64,000 bases of DNA, from positions 2,618,001 to 2,682,000 of the forward strand of contig JACCIC010000063.1 of the NCBI GenBank assembly GCA_018907035.1, in the 5' to 3' direction. Origin of the DNA: Sycobia sp. Sy_11. Its lineage: Eukaryota; Arthropoda; Insecta; Hymenoptera; Epichrysomallidae. The notes beneath the pieces are model-generated. The model was not told the origin of the DNA. It saw only the letters and a list, made by a program, of their open reading frames with translations, and made no database searches. Every line of letters starts with the position of its first letter. Within the stretch, counting starts at the first letter, position 1. The translations under genes were made by a program, and so were the position numbers. Below, in pieces: positions 1 through 10,131 of the stretch.

Positions 1-228
1 ATTCAAAATCATTAAATCAAGCCAAATACAAGTATTTAGAAAAACTTTTGTAATCAATAGAGGATGTATAATATTTTCCATTCATTAACATAAAGCAGTA
101 GTATCACCTCACAACGTACTTCCTAACTCTATTATGATTTTCGATTATATGGCTTGAGAGAAAGAGCACAATATTAAAACTTTTTTCTGCATAGTAAGTC
201 ATCAGAATGATGATTCTTTTTATCTTTA
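1..228 (+). pseudogene. Polinton-like packaging ATPase, C-terminal fragment
   Basis: The plus strand encodes a broken piece of the FtsK/HerA-type ATPase that Polinton/Maverick elements share with viruses, where it pumps DNA into capsids. Readable blocks in two frames are AKYKYLEKLL, then SIEDV and YFPF, then PNSIMIFDYMA, EKEHNIKTFFC and HQNDDSFYL. The block IMIFDYM occupies the Walker B position (usually a hydrophobic run ending in DD), and the second acidic residue is replaced by Tyr. At least three stops lie in the fragment. The gene enters from beyond the window start, so Walker A is not visible. Assignment rests on remembered family pattern, not a search; the order ATPase then DUF8207-like protein supports it. 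Confidence 0.6.
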
Positions 229-840
229 TATTAATAATAATAATACTCTACAAAATGATCACGGCAATGACAACATTAATACTTATTTTGAATTAGCTGA
301 GAGTAATATTGAACAAGATGATAAAAGTCTTGAAAAATATCTATCTAAAAATAATCTCATGATCGGAAATTTACGAATAAATTTCGCCAAGAGTCATACT
401 TATGTTACTCATACTAATATCATACTTAATAATACAAAATATCCCATCACTAATAGATTGTTAGAACTATTATTTAGAAAATTACCAGATGTACAACTTA
501 TTAACAAGAACGAACGTCAAACTTGCCAAAGAATTCTCAAAGTATCCAATGCTCATAAGAAATATTATGATAAAAATAAAGGATTATATATGTGAAATAT
601 GTGAAAAATAAAAAATTTTTAGAAATTAGTTTACCAATATTTACGTAAAAAAGGTATTTTATCTTGATTTCAAATTATAAAAAAAAATATATCCTTAGAC
701 TATATATACTTGGATAAAATGAATGAATTAATAAATCGACTAAAGGCATTGTTGATTAAAAGATCTACGATAAATCAGAACCACCTGAATGAAATATACT
801 CTATTATCGAGGAACTGTGTGAGGCTAGTGTCATATATCA
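229..840 (+). pseudogene. DUF8207-like protein of a Polinton-like element
   Basis: A reading frame is open from 155 to 595. Its later part (NLMIGNLRINF, then KYPITNRLLELLF, then VSNAHKKYYDK) matches the pattern of a widespread arthropod repeat protein class (DUF8207). After a frameshift a second block at about 700-835 (DYIYLD, MNELINRLKALL, NEIYSIIEELCEASVIY) is its usual C-terminus. Function is unproven; such genes sit in Polinton-like elements, so a structural or packaging role is an inference. The 5' end is fused without a gap to the ATPase fragment, so some sequence was lost at that join. The 3' end runs into a (TATCA)n microsatellite. Confidence 0.55.
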
Positions 841-910
841 TATCATATAATATCATATCATATTATATCGTATCATATCATATCATATAATATCATATCA
901 TATCATACTA
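833..910. repeat. (TATCA)n microsatellite
   Basis: About 75 bp of imperfect ATATC/ATATCATATA pentamer repeats. It directly abuts the interspersed repeat starting at 911. The other copy of that repeat (25049-25275) carries the same microsatellite at the same end, so the microsatellite is part of, or grows from, the repeat's terminus. Confidence 0.85.
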
Positions 911-1140
911 ATTTATAAAGACAAAGCGTGTTTTTGTTTGTACACGATAACCGAAAAAACTACTGAACCAATTGTTCTGAAATTTGACATATAGATTCTG
1001 TATTATCTTGGGAAGGACATAGGCTATGTTTTTTATTGAAAATCATTTTACTTTCATCAATAAATTAAGTTAATCGTTTTAACAATTAGTTCCACCAGCG
1101 GTCACTAGGTGGCGTCTTGAATCACGATCATCAACTCAAA
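911..1140 (+). repeat. Interspersed repeat W, copy 1
   Basis: This 230-bp stretch is closely similar to the reverse complement of 25049-25275. Shared landmarks include ACTACTGAACCAATTGTTCT, a run AAAATCATTTTACTTT, and an end near CATCAACTCAAA. There is no coding potential. The terminal ATATC microsatellite and short length fit a non-autonomous element, possibly Helitron-related since Helitron sequences occur in the window, but no diagnostic end was identified. Confidence 0.7.
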
Positions 1141-1147
1141 GTCCGCT

Positions 1148-1437
1148 TAAGGCAGTATTCTACTTTAGACCCTCGAAAAAACGCTATTTTCGTGAAATTT
1201 TTCTGAGAATGCTATTGAAAATATGGATGTAGAATTTGAAATGCATAATAAATACACTCTTGACGTACATAAAAATTTTTTTTTTATTTATTTTATACAT
1301 TTATTATACATGTAAAGTATGGTCAAATCCTACACCTCAAAAATTAGGTAACGTAGTCGTGCTCGTAAAATCGACTGATGGTCTGAAACAAAAAACTCAA
1401 ATAGTTGTATGTTCAGTATAACTCCAGAAACCGATCT
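1148..1437 (-). mobile_element. Mutator-like element terminal region X, copy 1
   Basis: About 290 bp closely matches 48779-49075 in the same orientation. There the same sequence abuts a Mutator-like transposase fragment, so both are read as the 3' noncoding part and terminus of one MULE-type element. The outer edge begins AAGGCAGTATT and the inner edge ends near AACCGATCTAACT. No transposase remains here; the next bases belong to a Helitron-like repeat. Strand follows the transposase orientation in the other copy. Confidence 0.55.
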
Positions 1438-1439
1438 AA

Positions 1440-1808
1440 CTTAGTCGTTAGGAAGCGATGCTAGCTTTCTCGGGACGACTTCTACGGAGATTATCGTGTT
1501 TAGTTGGTAGAAAACGATGTTTAGGTATGTCGAGACAACTTCTACGGGGAGTTTCGTGAATATATCTCTATGAAGAGATTCGTATTCTATCATTCGAATA
1601 CGCACACTCCGAGTAAGAGTCGTCTCTGGATATCTGGAAATTGTATTCTACCTCCCCAACACAAGATTCTCTATAGTGATCGTCCCGAGACATTTCCTAT
1701 AGTGCGAACATTATACTCTCTCTAAACGTCCTCTGGAGACACTTGGACATCTTTTTCTACCGTTCGAACTCCAAGGTACAATTTTCTCCATCGAAGCAAT
1801 ATTTATTA

Positions 1809-1858
<50 letters not shown>

Positions 1859-2061
1859 GGTCGGCAAAATATCAACTATTTGAAGTGGACGCTACATTGA
1901 AGCAGCTTTTTATACATAAGCGACGATAGGTAATTTACGATCAATTATTTATAGACATATAGATTTGTATATATAGAGTACTTTTTAGTTAGATATGATT
2001 GAATTGTTTATAAAGTCAGTTAAATTATTATCTCGGGAGAAGCCGAGACGGGGAATGCTAG
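1440..2061 (+). mobile_element. Helitron-like non-autonomous element Y, copy 1
   Basis: Copy of a repeat also present at 41548-42289. The right end has the classic Helitron 3' structure: a short hairpin (TCTCGG, loop, CCGAGA, about 2031-2048), then nine bases, then CTAG followed by T at 2062. It contains an AT microsatellite (1811-1856). It also preserves the uninterrupted insertion site (2017-2029) of a SINE that sits in the other copy. The 5' TC end was not located with confidence, so the left boundary is only where similarity begins. Confidence 0.6.
1811..1856. repeat. (TA)n microsatellite
   Basis: Pure TA dinucleotide run inside the Helitron-like repeat. The second copy has only a short AT-rich segment at the matching place, so the run expanded after insertion. 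Confidence 0.95.
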
Positions 2062-2348
2062 TTAATCTATAAGCACAATACTCCAATCAGTTTAACAAGA
2101 GTCGACGTATTTGGACGTAAGCTAGAAGAAACTAAGGGTAGTCAAGTTCCGACTAGTGTTCGATTTAAATTTAAATATAATAGTCAGTATGATATGGAAA
2201 ATAAATGACTGTGTCATCTGTGACAGCCAATGAAATTAGATTATGCCATTGATTTAAATACATTGAAAACTTGTGCAAGATTAAACGGCAAGCTTATTAA
2301 AACTTTTGAGCTAGATAAATGAAAAAATTGACATATTACCAGCAATAA

Positions 2349-2507
2349 AAAAGAATTGCTGAGTTAAGAACTTCATTAAATGAATATAAACAAAAAATTA
2401 GAAGTGATTTGATTTCTATTAGTAGCAGTGTAAAACAAATTTCACATTTAGCAATAAAAAAACTCCATGAAGTATTCAAAGAAAAGAATTGTGAGGAAAA
2501 TTCATAA
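2349..2507 (+). CDS. Small coiled-coil-like ORF in the Polinton-like block
   Basis: A frame open from just after a stop at 2346 ends at TAA 2505-2507 and encodes about 51 residues rich in Leu, Ile, Ser, Lys and Glu (start IAELRTSLNEYKQK, end VFKEKNCEENS). Spacing of hydrophobic residues suggests a helical coiled coil. No ATG opens it, so it is probably the C-terminal remnant of a larger protein. It lies between the DUF8207-like and integrase remnants on the same strand. No function is proposed. Confidence 0.3.
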   Translation, partial: KRIAELRTSLNEYKQKIRSDLISISSSVKQISHLAIKKLHEVFKEKNCEENS

Positions 2508-2573
2508 CCCTGCTTGTCGAAATTAAAATTGACGACGATTTGAACTACGTGATATACACCTCACTGGTTAACA

Positions 2574-2800
2574 AAAATATTTACCATCAACAGAGTTGCA
2601 GCAACAGATCCTACAACTTACTATTTAAAAGATTATAAAAATCAACCTATTACTGCATGTTTCTATGTATCAGAGCTTCTAGGAACCAATTATCCAGATG
2701 TTTACCTCGGTGAAAAAGTTCTTAAACGTCGGGGAGATAAAGTTTTTCTCAAGAGCTTGGATTTGATAGCTCTCACAATAGTTGGAAAAATAAAGAGAGT
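2574..2800 (+). pseudogene. Retroviral-type integrase C-terminus with chromodomain-like end (Polinton-like)
   Basis: In frame from 2574 the translation reads KIFTINRVAATDPTTYYLKD, then an FYVSELL block, then PDVYLGEKVLKRRGDKVF. A one-base shift near 2750 then gives LGFDSSHNSWKNK. These are the successive patterns of the integrase C-terminal beta domain and a chromodomain-like tail (VLKRRG...KVF..LGFDSSHNSW) seen in Polinton integrases, where the tail may bind chromatin. The catalytic core is not recognisable upstream. The frameshift and the missing core make it non-functional. Confidence 0.6.
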
Positions 2801-2859
2801 TTACAACTTAAGTAATAAGAAAATAGAAAATGATTATACTTTTAATATGTAAATTAATT

Positions 2860-3540
2860 TTGTATCATATAATTTTGTTAATGAGGATTAATAAATAAGT
2901 ACACTTCAAATTAAATAAAATATTGTTTAATTATTTCATTTTACATATACATTGTACATATTACACTGTTATCAATTCAAAATTATCTTCACCCAAAGAT
3001 TTTATAAATAATTTAATTTTATTTACATACTCGCACATATTGTTAAAAAGTCTTTTATGTTTCAGTAAATTTTTGAAATTCGATTAGGTAAAAAAGATTG
3101 GAATTTACAATCAAAGTAGACCACTGTGTTTCACCCAAATTTCGTATTAGCTTTCTTGATTTTCGTAATCATATAATTTATATTTCTTTCTAATTCAGCG
3201 ATTTTTTAGTTCGAAGAAAGTCTGCGATAGGTTCAATATTTTCAAATCCATCTGAAAAATTTTAGAAATTATCTTAAATGTTTTTTTTATATAATTATTT
3301 TCTACAATTAAAATTTAAAAAGACACCCACCTGATTAAACGAATTTGATATGAAAAAATTTTATATGAAATCAGGAGCCATTAGCTGTGCTACCAGTTGA
3401 GTAGACGACTCAGCACCAAGGAGCATCATTTCGGGAATCCGTTCCATTGTCTATGATTGTCGTTGAACAGTTGCTTTTAGGAAAAATCTGTATGTTGTTA
3501 TTATCAAAACCAATGCTTCAAAAGCCCGTTTTCGGACAAT
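2860..3540. other. AT-rich intergenic stretch
   Basis: No supported coding, RNA or repeat feature was recognised. Sequence is AT-rich with scattered poly-A/T runs. Confidence 0.5.
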
Positions 3541-3547
3541 TACAAGT

Positions 3548-3632
3548 GTTTACAAGATTTTCTATGCCTCAAAAATGTTTCCCTAGGGATGTTGGCGTTG
3601 CTGAATATGATTCTGCAATCAAATTTTTGATT
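3548..3632 (+). repeat. Inverted duplicate of an 85-bp segment (copy 1)
   Basis: About 85 bp here is nearly identical to the reverse complement of 4878-4965. The shared sense translation begins QVFTRFS and continues PQKCFPRDVG, with few differences, so the two open frames seen on opposite strands are one repeated sequence. The second copy lies within an insertion that splits the polymerase gene. A coding function is not supported. Confidence 0.75.
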
Positions 3633-4739
3633 CATCTACACTCGATTTTACGGTTGTTTTTCTTCTTCCATAAGGTCTATCTCCCCTCCATTTTCTATTT
3701 TCATGTCGATAATGCTCTGTCGTCATTTACGCAAGCTCTCTCGCTTACCACTCACTATTCCAACTTGTTTAGGTGATCTTTGTAAAGTTTTATCACTGGT
3801 CTGGTTTTCAGATTCATGCTGGTTCTAACTTGTTCAGTTAAGCAATGCACTAAGCAAACTACTATCTACTATTACTCAAACTGCTACCCATGCCTTCTTC
3901 TATTCCGATTACAACTTATTCAGTAGATATTTTAAGTATTTGTGCATTTTCACTCGCATCTCTGATTGTTCTAGGAACTTGTCCATTTAATACATGTTCA
4001 TATTCACGAATGCTATAATGTTCCCGAGCAAGAGTATCTGTTGAGTCTCTTTCTATAAAACGCTTATCGTTAATAGGATTCAAAGATTTTTTCTTTTGTT
4101 TTTTAGTTTGTAGAAGATAATGTCTAGAACGAATATTAAACTGATCTCTATGTATGATGATTTTCACTTCCAATATGTAATTTTCAAAACGTATTGTATT
4201 GTTCACTACTGCACTTTTAATACACTTGGCTTCGATATTTTCTTATTTTCTGCGATATTTGACAAGTTCATTCTCAGGATAATTTGATGTATCAAATTCA
4301 TGATTATCCTTCCGCATAAAATCATACATATCAATCTTTTTTCCGTGGTATACAAGACTATCAGTATCTATATATATAATGATTTACAGTTTTCATCTAT
4401 TCTATTGCACATATATTCGTAATGAAATTTGTAAACAAGAGTCGTAGAAAAATCCAATACGGACATCCCAACATATATAGGTTTTCTGATATGAATTTTA
4501 GTTCTCAATAACTGTACGGCAACGAAATTTTCATCAAAAATGGAGCAATTGTGAAAATTGGGACCAGCGATTACTGCTTCCGTATCATAATATCCACCCC
4601 ATCTATTTATTAACTTTGCATCAACTCCTTTTCTTTCATTTTCCATAGTCTTACCGTAAATAACATTATTCAACATTTTAAGAAATAACTTTTTTTCAAA
4701 TTCATTTTTAGCATGCTTTCTCTTTTCACTATTTAACAT

Positions 4740-5110
4740 TTATAGTACCGGAATGATGCCTACAGGCGTCATATGTTTTTTCATTATTCAAGCACAACTA
4801 AGTGGGTCCTTAACGTTATTAGGTCTCTAAACACGATTCGAGTTGGTTGCTATCTTAGATCTGCAATTTTGAAGTTTGAAAATTTGATCGCAGAATCGTA
4901 TTCAGCAATGCCAACATCCCTAGGGAAACATTTTTGAGGCTTAGAAAATCTTGTAAACACTTGAAAAATAAAAAATTTAATATGCGTATTACAATACCAG
5001 GACAAGATGACGGCTAGAGGCGTCATGCTCCGATCTGCTAAAGGCTTATCCATGGCCTAAACTCACGTTTTGAACGAAAAACAAAAATTTAGAAATTTCT
5101 CAAATTGCGG
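4740..5110. mobile_element. MITE-like insertion in the polymerase gene
   Basis: About 370 bp separates adjacent polymerase blocks (minus-strand SHGL near 5140 and LNSEKRKHAKNEFEKKLF at 4736). Short related sequences recur near its ends in similar context (GATGCCTACAGGCGTCATAT near 4753 and GATGACGGCTAGAGGCGTCA near 5010). It carries the 85-bp segment duplicated in inverse orientation at 3548-3632. Clean terminal repeats and a target duplication were not established, so the class is uncertain. Confidence 0.4.
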
Positions 5111-6325
5111 CACTCTAAAAGTGAAATCAATAATCTTTAAGCCATGGCTTCTAGTTAAATTTTAATATTCTATATATATTTTTAAGCGTAAGCCATATTG
5201 AAGTAATTGTTACAGGGCTCGATAATGTATGATATAGTGATTTTTATCGTATAATTCGTTACTAATTTTTTCATTTTACTTCTTGGAAGTGCAATATATT
5301 CGCAGGACAGAGGTCGATCTTTTTGTAAATCATGTATATTTTCAAGATATTTTAAATCAAACTCTAGTATGTATCTAGTAGAAGAATCTTCTAGTATATT
5401 AAGAAATTTCATCATCCATATTTTCAAGCCACGCAAAGCCTGCATAAAGAAGATATTGTGTCGTAGCTCAGCCGTAACCATTATTTACATCATAATAGAG
5501 CTAATAAGTATTTTCTTTTGTCTCATTAAAATCGCTACTCATATATTTATTATTTGCTTTTGCATATCGATTAGAACATTGGCTAATACGAACTCTAATA
5601 TCTTCTTCAATAAACAAATCAATATCAATATCTGTATCATATGAATAAGGCAATTTTAATTTTAGTTTCGTATATTTTAGCATGGCCTCCCATGATAGAC
5701 CGGGAGCGGTATACTAGTATACTGGATCAAGACAGTCATCTTCGAGATAATTGTTTCGAAAATTTTCGAATACATCAAGAAATAATACATTTGTTTTCGA
5801 ATAGAAATCTGAATAGTCATCTCAAATTTTAAAATTTTGCCGCACTAGTTAATCATGCTTATAACCTTCATCAGCAATAGTTGAATTATATAAATTACTA
5901 TAAAATGCATCTTTTACGGGTAGCTGTTTCTCTCGTACTCTAACAAAGAATCAAAGATATTCATATGAGAAGATTCCTTTTATTTTAACTAATTTAATTT
6001 GATCGTTTGTTCAAAAATCACTCTTAAAAGTATTTTCTAAAATACATTGTTCTTCTAGATATGAAGCTAATTTATCGAGAGCAGAAAACATAAAGCGAAA
6101 TAAATCAATAAATCTGAAACTAATACCTATATGTTTTGTATATTTTGTGAAGGAAACATATTTGCCCTTATTTTTTGATAGAATATATACTCAACCGTCA
6201 AAATTAGTTGCTTGCTCTTTAAGGAATAATGTGAATCATACCCTGAAAAATTATGGGATACAAATGATATAACTTTTGAATCATTATGATTCAAATTAAA
6301 TGAATTAAGCGCACGATCTCGATAT

Positions 6326-6384
6326 CTGTAATTTATATTGAAATTTTAAAGAATGGATAATATAATACCCTAAAATAAACTTAC
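6326..6384 (-). other. Putative intron in the Polinton-like polymerase
   Basis: On the minus strand a donor GTAAGT begins at 6384 and an acceptor ending in AAATTACAG finishes at 6326. The donor follows GGA plus two bases, after codons resembling a His/Cys finger ending TG. The acceptor is followed by one base and then TAT CGA GAT, the start of the next polymerase block. The second polymerase copy (53584-53654) has the same phase and position. Confidence 0.5.
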
Positions 6385-6444
6385 AATCCCGTGAAACACC
6401 AATGGTATTGAACCTTTGTTCAACAACACTAGTTCACCCAACTT

Positions 6445-6930
6445 ACATGCGTCCACAATGTACGAACATCTTAATATTTGATATTCATTACAAATCGAGA
6501 TTTTATACAATTGTTGAAAGCAGATTCAACATCACTCCAATTTACCTTATCGTTCTCCTTGTGCGGTAAGTTACGAATATATATATATAAACATATGAAT
6601 ATTTTAAGGTTCAAATCAATACTGTATAAACTTGCTGCTTCGTCTTACTTGTATAACTCTTACTTGTTGCAGTGATTTTTCTATAGGACTAAACCTTGAT
6701 ATAGCGGTAAGCTTAATATGTGCTAGAAAATCTTGTTTCACTTTTCAACTAAAACGTATATCTCTTGCTATAAATGAAAAACTCAACTAAGTAACAAATT
6801 ATTAAAAAGCAATATATACGAATCATGTGCAATATATGATATACCAAGTGCATATGCACTGAAAGGAAAATGGTGGGGATGTTCATTTATCTGTATAAAT
6901 AATTGAAAAACAATAAAAAATCATTCTAAC
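6445..6930. other. Intergenic stretch between polymerase remnant and VQGF gene
   Basis: No clear polymerase N-terminal homology remains. A TATA-like TGTATAAATAATT at about 6890-6902 lies just upstream of the divergent VQGF-family start at 6936 and could be its promoter. Otherwise AT-rich and unassigned. Confidence 0.35.
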
Positions 6931-6935
6931 TTATT

Positions 6936-7394
6936 ATGGAGTACATTGTAGACGTGCAAGGTTTCAAAAGCTCTTCGAATGAATTTATTTTGAAAGAGTT
7001 GCAGTAATTACTCTTAAAAACGACAGACCAACAGCTTATTTCTTTCAAGCATAGAAAAAATTGTGCATAATTTTTGAGAAAGAAAAGAGTGAGAATCAAT
7101 GGTTAGAACTGTGTTACCGTGGAGTTTTTTTGGCAATATACCATGTGAAGAAATTGAAAAAATAATCGGTAATTTTTTAAAAAATACTCAAACGATCTAT
7201 CTGATAAGTCTTCAAAAAAATATACCTGCAATAATTTTTAAACTATATTAAAAATTCTGTAGACTTAGTATCCTCCATTATAGAAATTACAAGCTTCAGG
7301 AAATACGGACTGTTCTCATCAGACGCTATGTTTTATGGTTGAATGCGTAGTACAGAATGCATATTTACTAAAATCTTGGATACTTGAAAAATAA
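6936..7394 (+). pseudogene. VQGF-family protein, divergent partner of Polinton polymerase (copy 1)
   Basis: ATG at 6936 opens MEYIVDVQGF, then NEFILKELQ. After stops, the blocks PWSFFGNIPCEEIEKII and NTQTIYLISLQKNIP appear, and a shifted frame ends VQNAYLLKSWILEK before TAA 7392-7394. I recognise this series as a family common in insect repeat-derived loci: an acidic-Val-Gln-Gly-Phe start, a middle block ending in a basic Gly-Leu-Glu-Lys-like segment, and a C-terminal Cys/Lys-Trp region. A second copy is at 56116-56867. The early D-x-Q motif invites comparison with RNase H-fold exonucleases, but this is inference; function is unknown to me. It stands head to head with the polymerase gene. Confidence 0.5.
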
Positions 7395-7824
7395 TAAACA
7401 AAAAACTTTCTGAGCCATAAAAACTCTCACGATTTTGAGGAAAAAGCCCGAGCAAGCTATAGGTTAATATTATATTTATTACTATTATTAAAATATGTAT
7501 ACACAATCAATGAATCTTATAAGAAGAAACTATCGCACTTGATAACAACCAAAGCTCCTCTTACTTATTTTAATAAAGTAATAATTTAGGGAATAGCCCC
7601 AGCAAATATTGCCAAACGCAACTTAGCATTCAAATAAGTCCGACAGCACCCTTTCTCAGAGAGGTCGGTGACGGTGACTATGAAAAGTAACGGTTTCAAT
7701 GCTCAGCGTCTCACAGGGCCCCAACATTTTAGAAACGGGTACAGCCCTCGCTCCACGAATGCTACAGACAGGTTTAATAAATGAATAGGAGAATATATAA
7801 AAAAAACTGCTGTTGCGCTAGATA
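7395..7824. other. Unassigned stretch
   Basis: No coding region is supported. The part at 7640-7770 is somewhat richer in GC (AGAGGTCGGTGACGGTGACT) but matches nothing I recognise. Confidence 0.4.
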
Positions 7825-7826
7825 TA

Positions 7827-9064
7827 CGAGGGTGGATTGATAAGTTTCCGATCTGACCAAGAGATGGCGCACCTAGGCCTACTTTGACGGGTGTTTTATT
7901 GTACCATCCTTAGATAGCTTGTAGCTATAGTTTCAGTCCGATCGTCATGTTAGTATAGGTTTGAGAGCAGGCTCAACAAGACGCCTCTGTATTTTTCGTA
8001 AAAATGGAAAAGCTGGAAAATCGGGCTGTCATCAAATACTTTTATTTGAAGGGGTTAACGCCGAAGGAAATTGAAGAAGAGATGGACTCAACACTGTGGA
8101 CATCCTCCCCATTATATTCAACCGTTAAAAAGTGGGTTTCCGAGTTGAAAAAGGATCGTGTGAGAACCTCTGATGAGCCTCGCTCAGGCCGCCCCATTGA
8201 GGTCACAACTCTAGATATGATTGAAAAAATCCATGAAATAGTGCTGAAAGACCGCTGATTAAAAGTGCATGAGATAGCTGAGACCTGTAAGATGTCATAT
8301 GAACGTGTACAAAATATTTTGCACAAACGTTTGTATATGGACAAGCTCTGTGCAAGATGGGTGCCGCGTTTGCTAACAGTCGACCAAAAATTTGACGTTG
8401 TATAAGCGTAATCCAAATGAATTTTTCATCGATTCGTAACCGTTGACGTAACTTGGGTCCACCACTATACTCCTGAAACCAAACAACAGTCTAAACAGTG
8501 GATTGGACCAGGGGAACCAACTCCAAAGAAGGCAAAAATAATTTTTTCGGCGAACAAGATTATGGCTACTGTTTTTTGGGATGCAAGAGGTATTATATGC
8601 ATAGATTACCTTGAAAAGAGTAAAACTATCATTGGTCAATACTACGCAGACTTATTGCAACGTTTGAGCCACGAAGTGAAAGTTAAACGACCTCATCTGG
8701 CGAAGAAAAAAATCTTGTCTCATCACGATAACGCACCAACGCACACGTCAATCATTGCGATTTTTGAGTTGATGCCGCACCCTGCCTACTCTCCAGACCT
8801 AGCCCCGAGTGACTATTATCTGTTTCCTAAACTCAAAAAATGGCTTGGCGGTAAGAGATTTACGAACAATGAAGAAGTAATCGAAGATGTAAATGGATAT
8901 TTTGAGGAGCTTGACGAATCAGTCGATAGAGATGGCATTACTAGACTAGAACATCGCTATGAGAAATGTATCAGCTATGGAGGAGATTATGTTGAGAAAT
9001 AAAAAAAAATTCTTAAATACGTTGTTTTTTTCGGTCAGGCTGGAAACTTATCAATCCATCCTCA
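7827..9064 (+). mobile_element. Mariner element, mellifera-like, complete but inactive
   Basis: Terminal inverted repeats (GAGGGTGGATTGATAAGTTT at the left; the complement ends AACTTATCAATCCATCCTCA at the right) are flanked by TA target duplications at 7825-7826 and 9065-9066. The 1.24 kb length is typical of mariner. The internal transposase is degenerate. Similarity to the mellifera subfamily (for example the C-terminal GDYVEK) is from remembered family pattern. Confidence 0.85.
8004..9002 (+). pseudogene. Mariner transposase (mellifera-like), broken
   Basis: From ATG 8004 the protein starts MEKLENRAVIKYFYLKGLT, with an N-terminal helix-turn-helix and GRP linker (SGRPIEVTT). Reading stops at 8256-8258, where a conserved Arg codon has become TGA, and again near 8402. 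Catalytic residues remain: Asp in TVDVTWVHHY (the following Glu became Val), Asp in HHDNAPTHTS and Asp in PSDYYLFP. Only 27 residues separate the last two instead of the usual 34, so seven residues are deleted. The last frame (8562-9002) ends GGDYVEK. It would cut and paste the element at TA sites, but cannot here. Confidence 0.85.
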
Positions 9065-9069
9065 TAATT

Positions 9070-9500
9070 AAACGAAAAGTTATAATTAACAAACTCGCAG
9101 AAAATGCTGTATAACCGAAATATGTACACAATAGGTATGAAAACGCTGCACGAGAGCTGATATAACGCGTCAACCTACAATCCCGATCGATGATGAAAAC
9201 TATCTGACGCATTTGCGCGCTACGCTCAGTTTCGAAACACGGCGGTGAAGAGCCGCGCATGCGCAGGCACAACGATATCCACTATGCTTTTAATGCTAGA
9301 TAAGAGCAATGTTCGAAACTGCGCAATAAAATATATCTGAGGTGATAAAAGTGTTCAACATACACAAACAGCTCTTAAGGAGATATCTCCTTGAAGGATA
9401 TTGCATTAATCAATTTCAATAGGTTTGTAGTGATTTAAAGTATGACGCAAAGTGTATTAAAGATTAAGAATATTATTTTATTGGATAAAATAGAAAAGAA
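9070..9500. other. CpG-richer unassigned stretch
   Basis: At 9140-9290 the DNA is richer in GC and CpG than its neighbours (for example GCGCGCTACGCTCAG, GAGCCGCGCATGCGCAGG). A perfect 16-bp palindrome AAGGAGATATCTCCTT lies at about 9379-9394. No open frame or RNA is supported. Confidence 0.4.
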
Positions 9501-9501
9501 G

Positions 9502-9775
9502 TTATAGACGTGTAAACATGGAGTTCACTAACGCCGAAATTCGCGCTATTTTAAAGTTTTCCTTCGTCAAAGGCACATCCGCTAGAGAAATGTTTCGTGA
9601 GATTAATGGTGTTTTGGAGGATGGCACGCTATCACTTCGAACCGCAGAGGAATGGTTTCGACGATTCAGAGCTGGTTAAAACGACACCATTGCTAAGCCA
9701 GCCGGTGGAAAACCTGTGACGATAAAGCATTTAATAAAGAGCAAAAAAGCGGAAGGGAGATATTTGACAACCTAA
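9502..9775 (+). mobile_element. Internally deleted cecropia-like mariner derivative
   Basis: The transposase start (MEFTNAEIRAILKFSF, then a TSARE block) is followed after about 70 codons by a jump straight to the element's 3' end, GCGGAAGGGAGATATTTGAC, then AACCTAA and TA at 9776-9777. An in-frame stop (GGTTAAAAC) falls near 9678. The N-terminal part matches the complement of 11000-11240, so this is a shortened sister of the element at 10132-11413. No 5' terminal repeat was found, so it is also 5' truncated. Confidence 0.75.
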
Positions 9776-9777
9776 TA

Positions 9778-10129
9778 TAAATCATCAAACTTTTGAAGAA
9801 AAAAAAATGTTTTAATTTTAAAATTAAAACACACGAAGTGTACAATTGCTCTTGTTCTTCTATACAAAATTCATATGAAGAGATGGAAGAATCAATAAAT
9901 TAAAAAGTTTGTGAAAAAATAAGAAGAAAAAACTGTGCAATTGTAATTAAAAAATAAAGCTACAATATGTAAAATTAAATAATAAAAAAAACATTCTTAT
10001 AATAGGATATAAATTTGCTATTTTTATATTTAATTTTGTATTAAAATTTGTATTTACGCTTAATAAATTTATTATATTGAATTAAAAAGAAAAGCTGTGT
10101 TTATTTTATTGTAATTATATATACAGGTA
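9778..10129. other. AT-rich spacer between two related mariners
   Basis: About 350 bp with very high A/T content. No feature is supported. Confidence 0.6.
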
Positions 10130-10131
10130 TA

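Larger units (their letters stand above)
3985..6440 (-). pseudogene. Polinton-like protein-primed DNA polymerase B, C-terminal half
   Basis: Read on the minus strand, successive blocks match the type-B polymerase of Polinton-like elements. They are RALNSFNL and SHNFSGYDSH; LPVKDAFYSNLYN; FLDVFENFRNNYLE; APGLSWEAMLKYTKLKL and NRYAKANNKYM; ILEFDLKYLENIHDL; LNNVIYGKTMEN; a palm motif IDTDSLVYH (usual form YTDTDS); and a tail NDKRFIERDSTDTL. The enzyme would replicate the element. The gene is broken by several frameshifts and stops, a MITE-like insertion at 4740-5110, and loss of a block near 4215-4280. A splice acceptor at 6325/6326 and donor at 6384 fall where the second polymerase copy has an intron. 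The N-terminal half is missing. Confidence 0.8.

Noticed and set aside
8042..8639. Minus-strand frames over the mariner
   Set aside because: Shadow frames of the transposase on the other strand.
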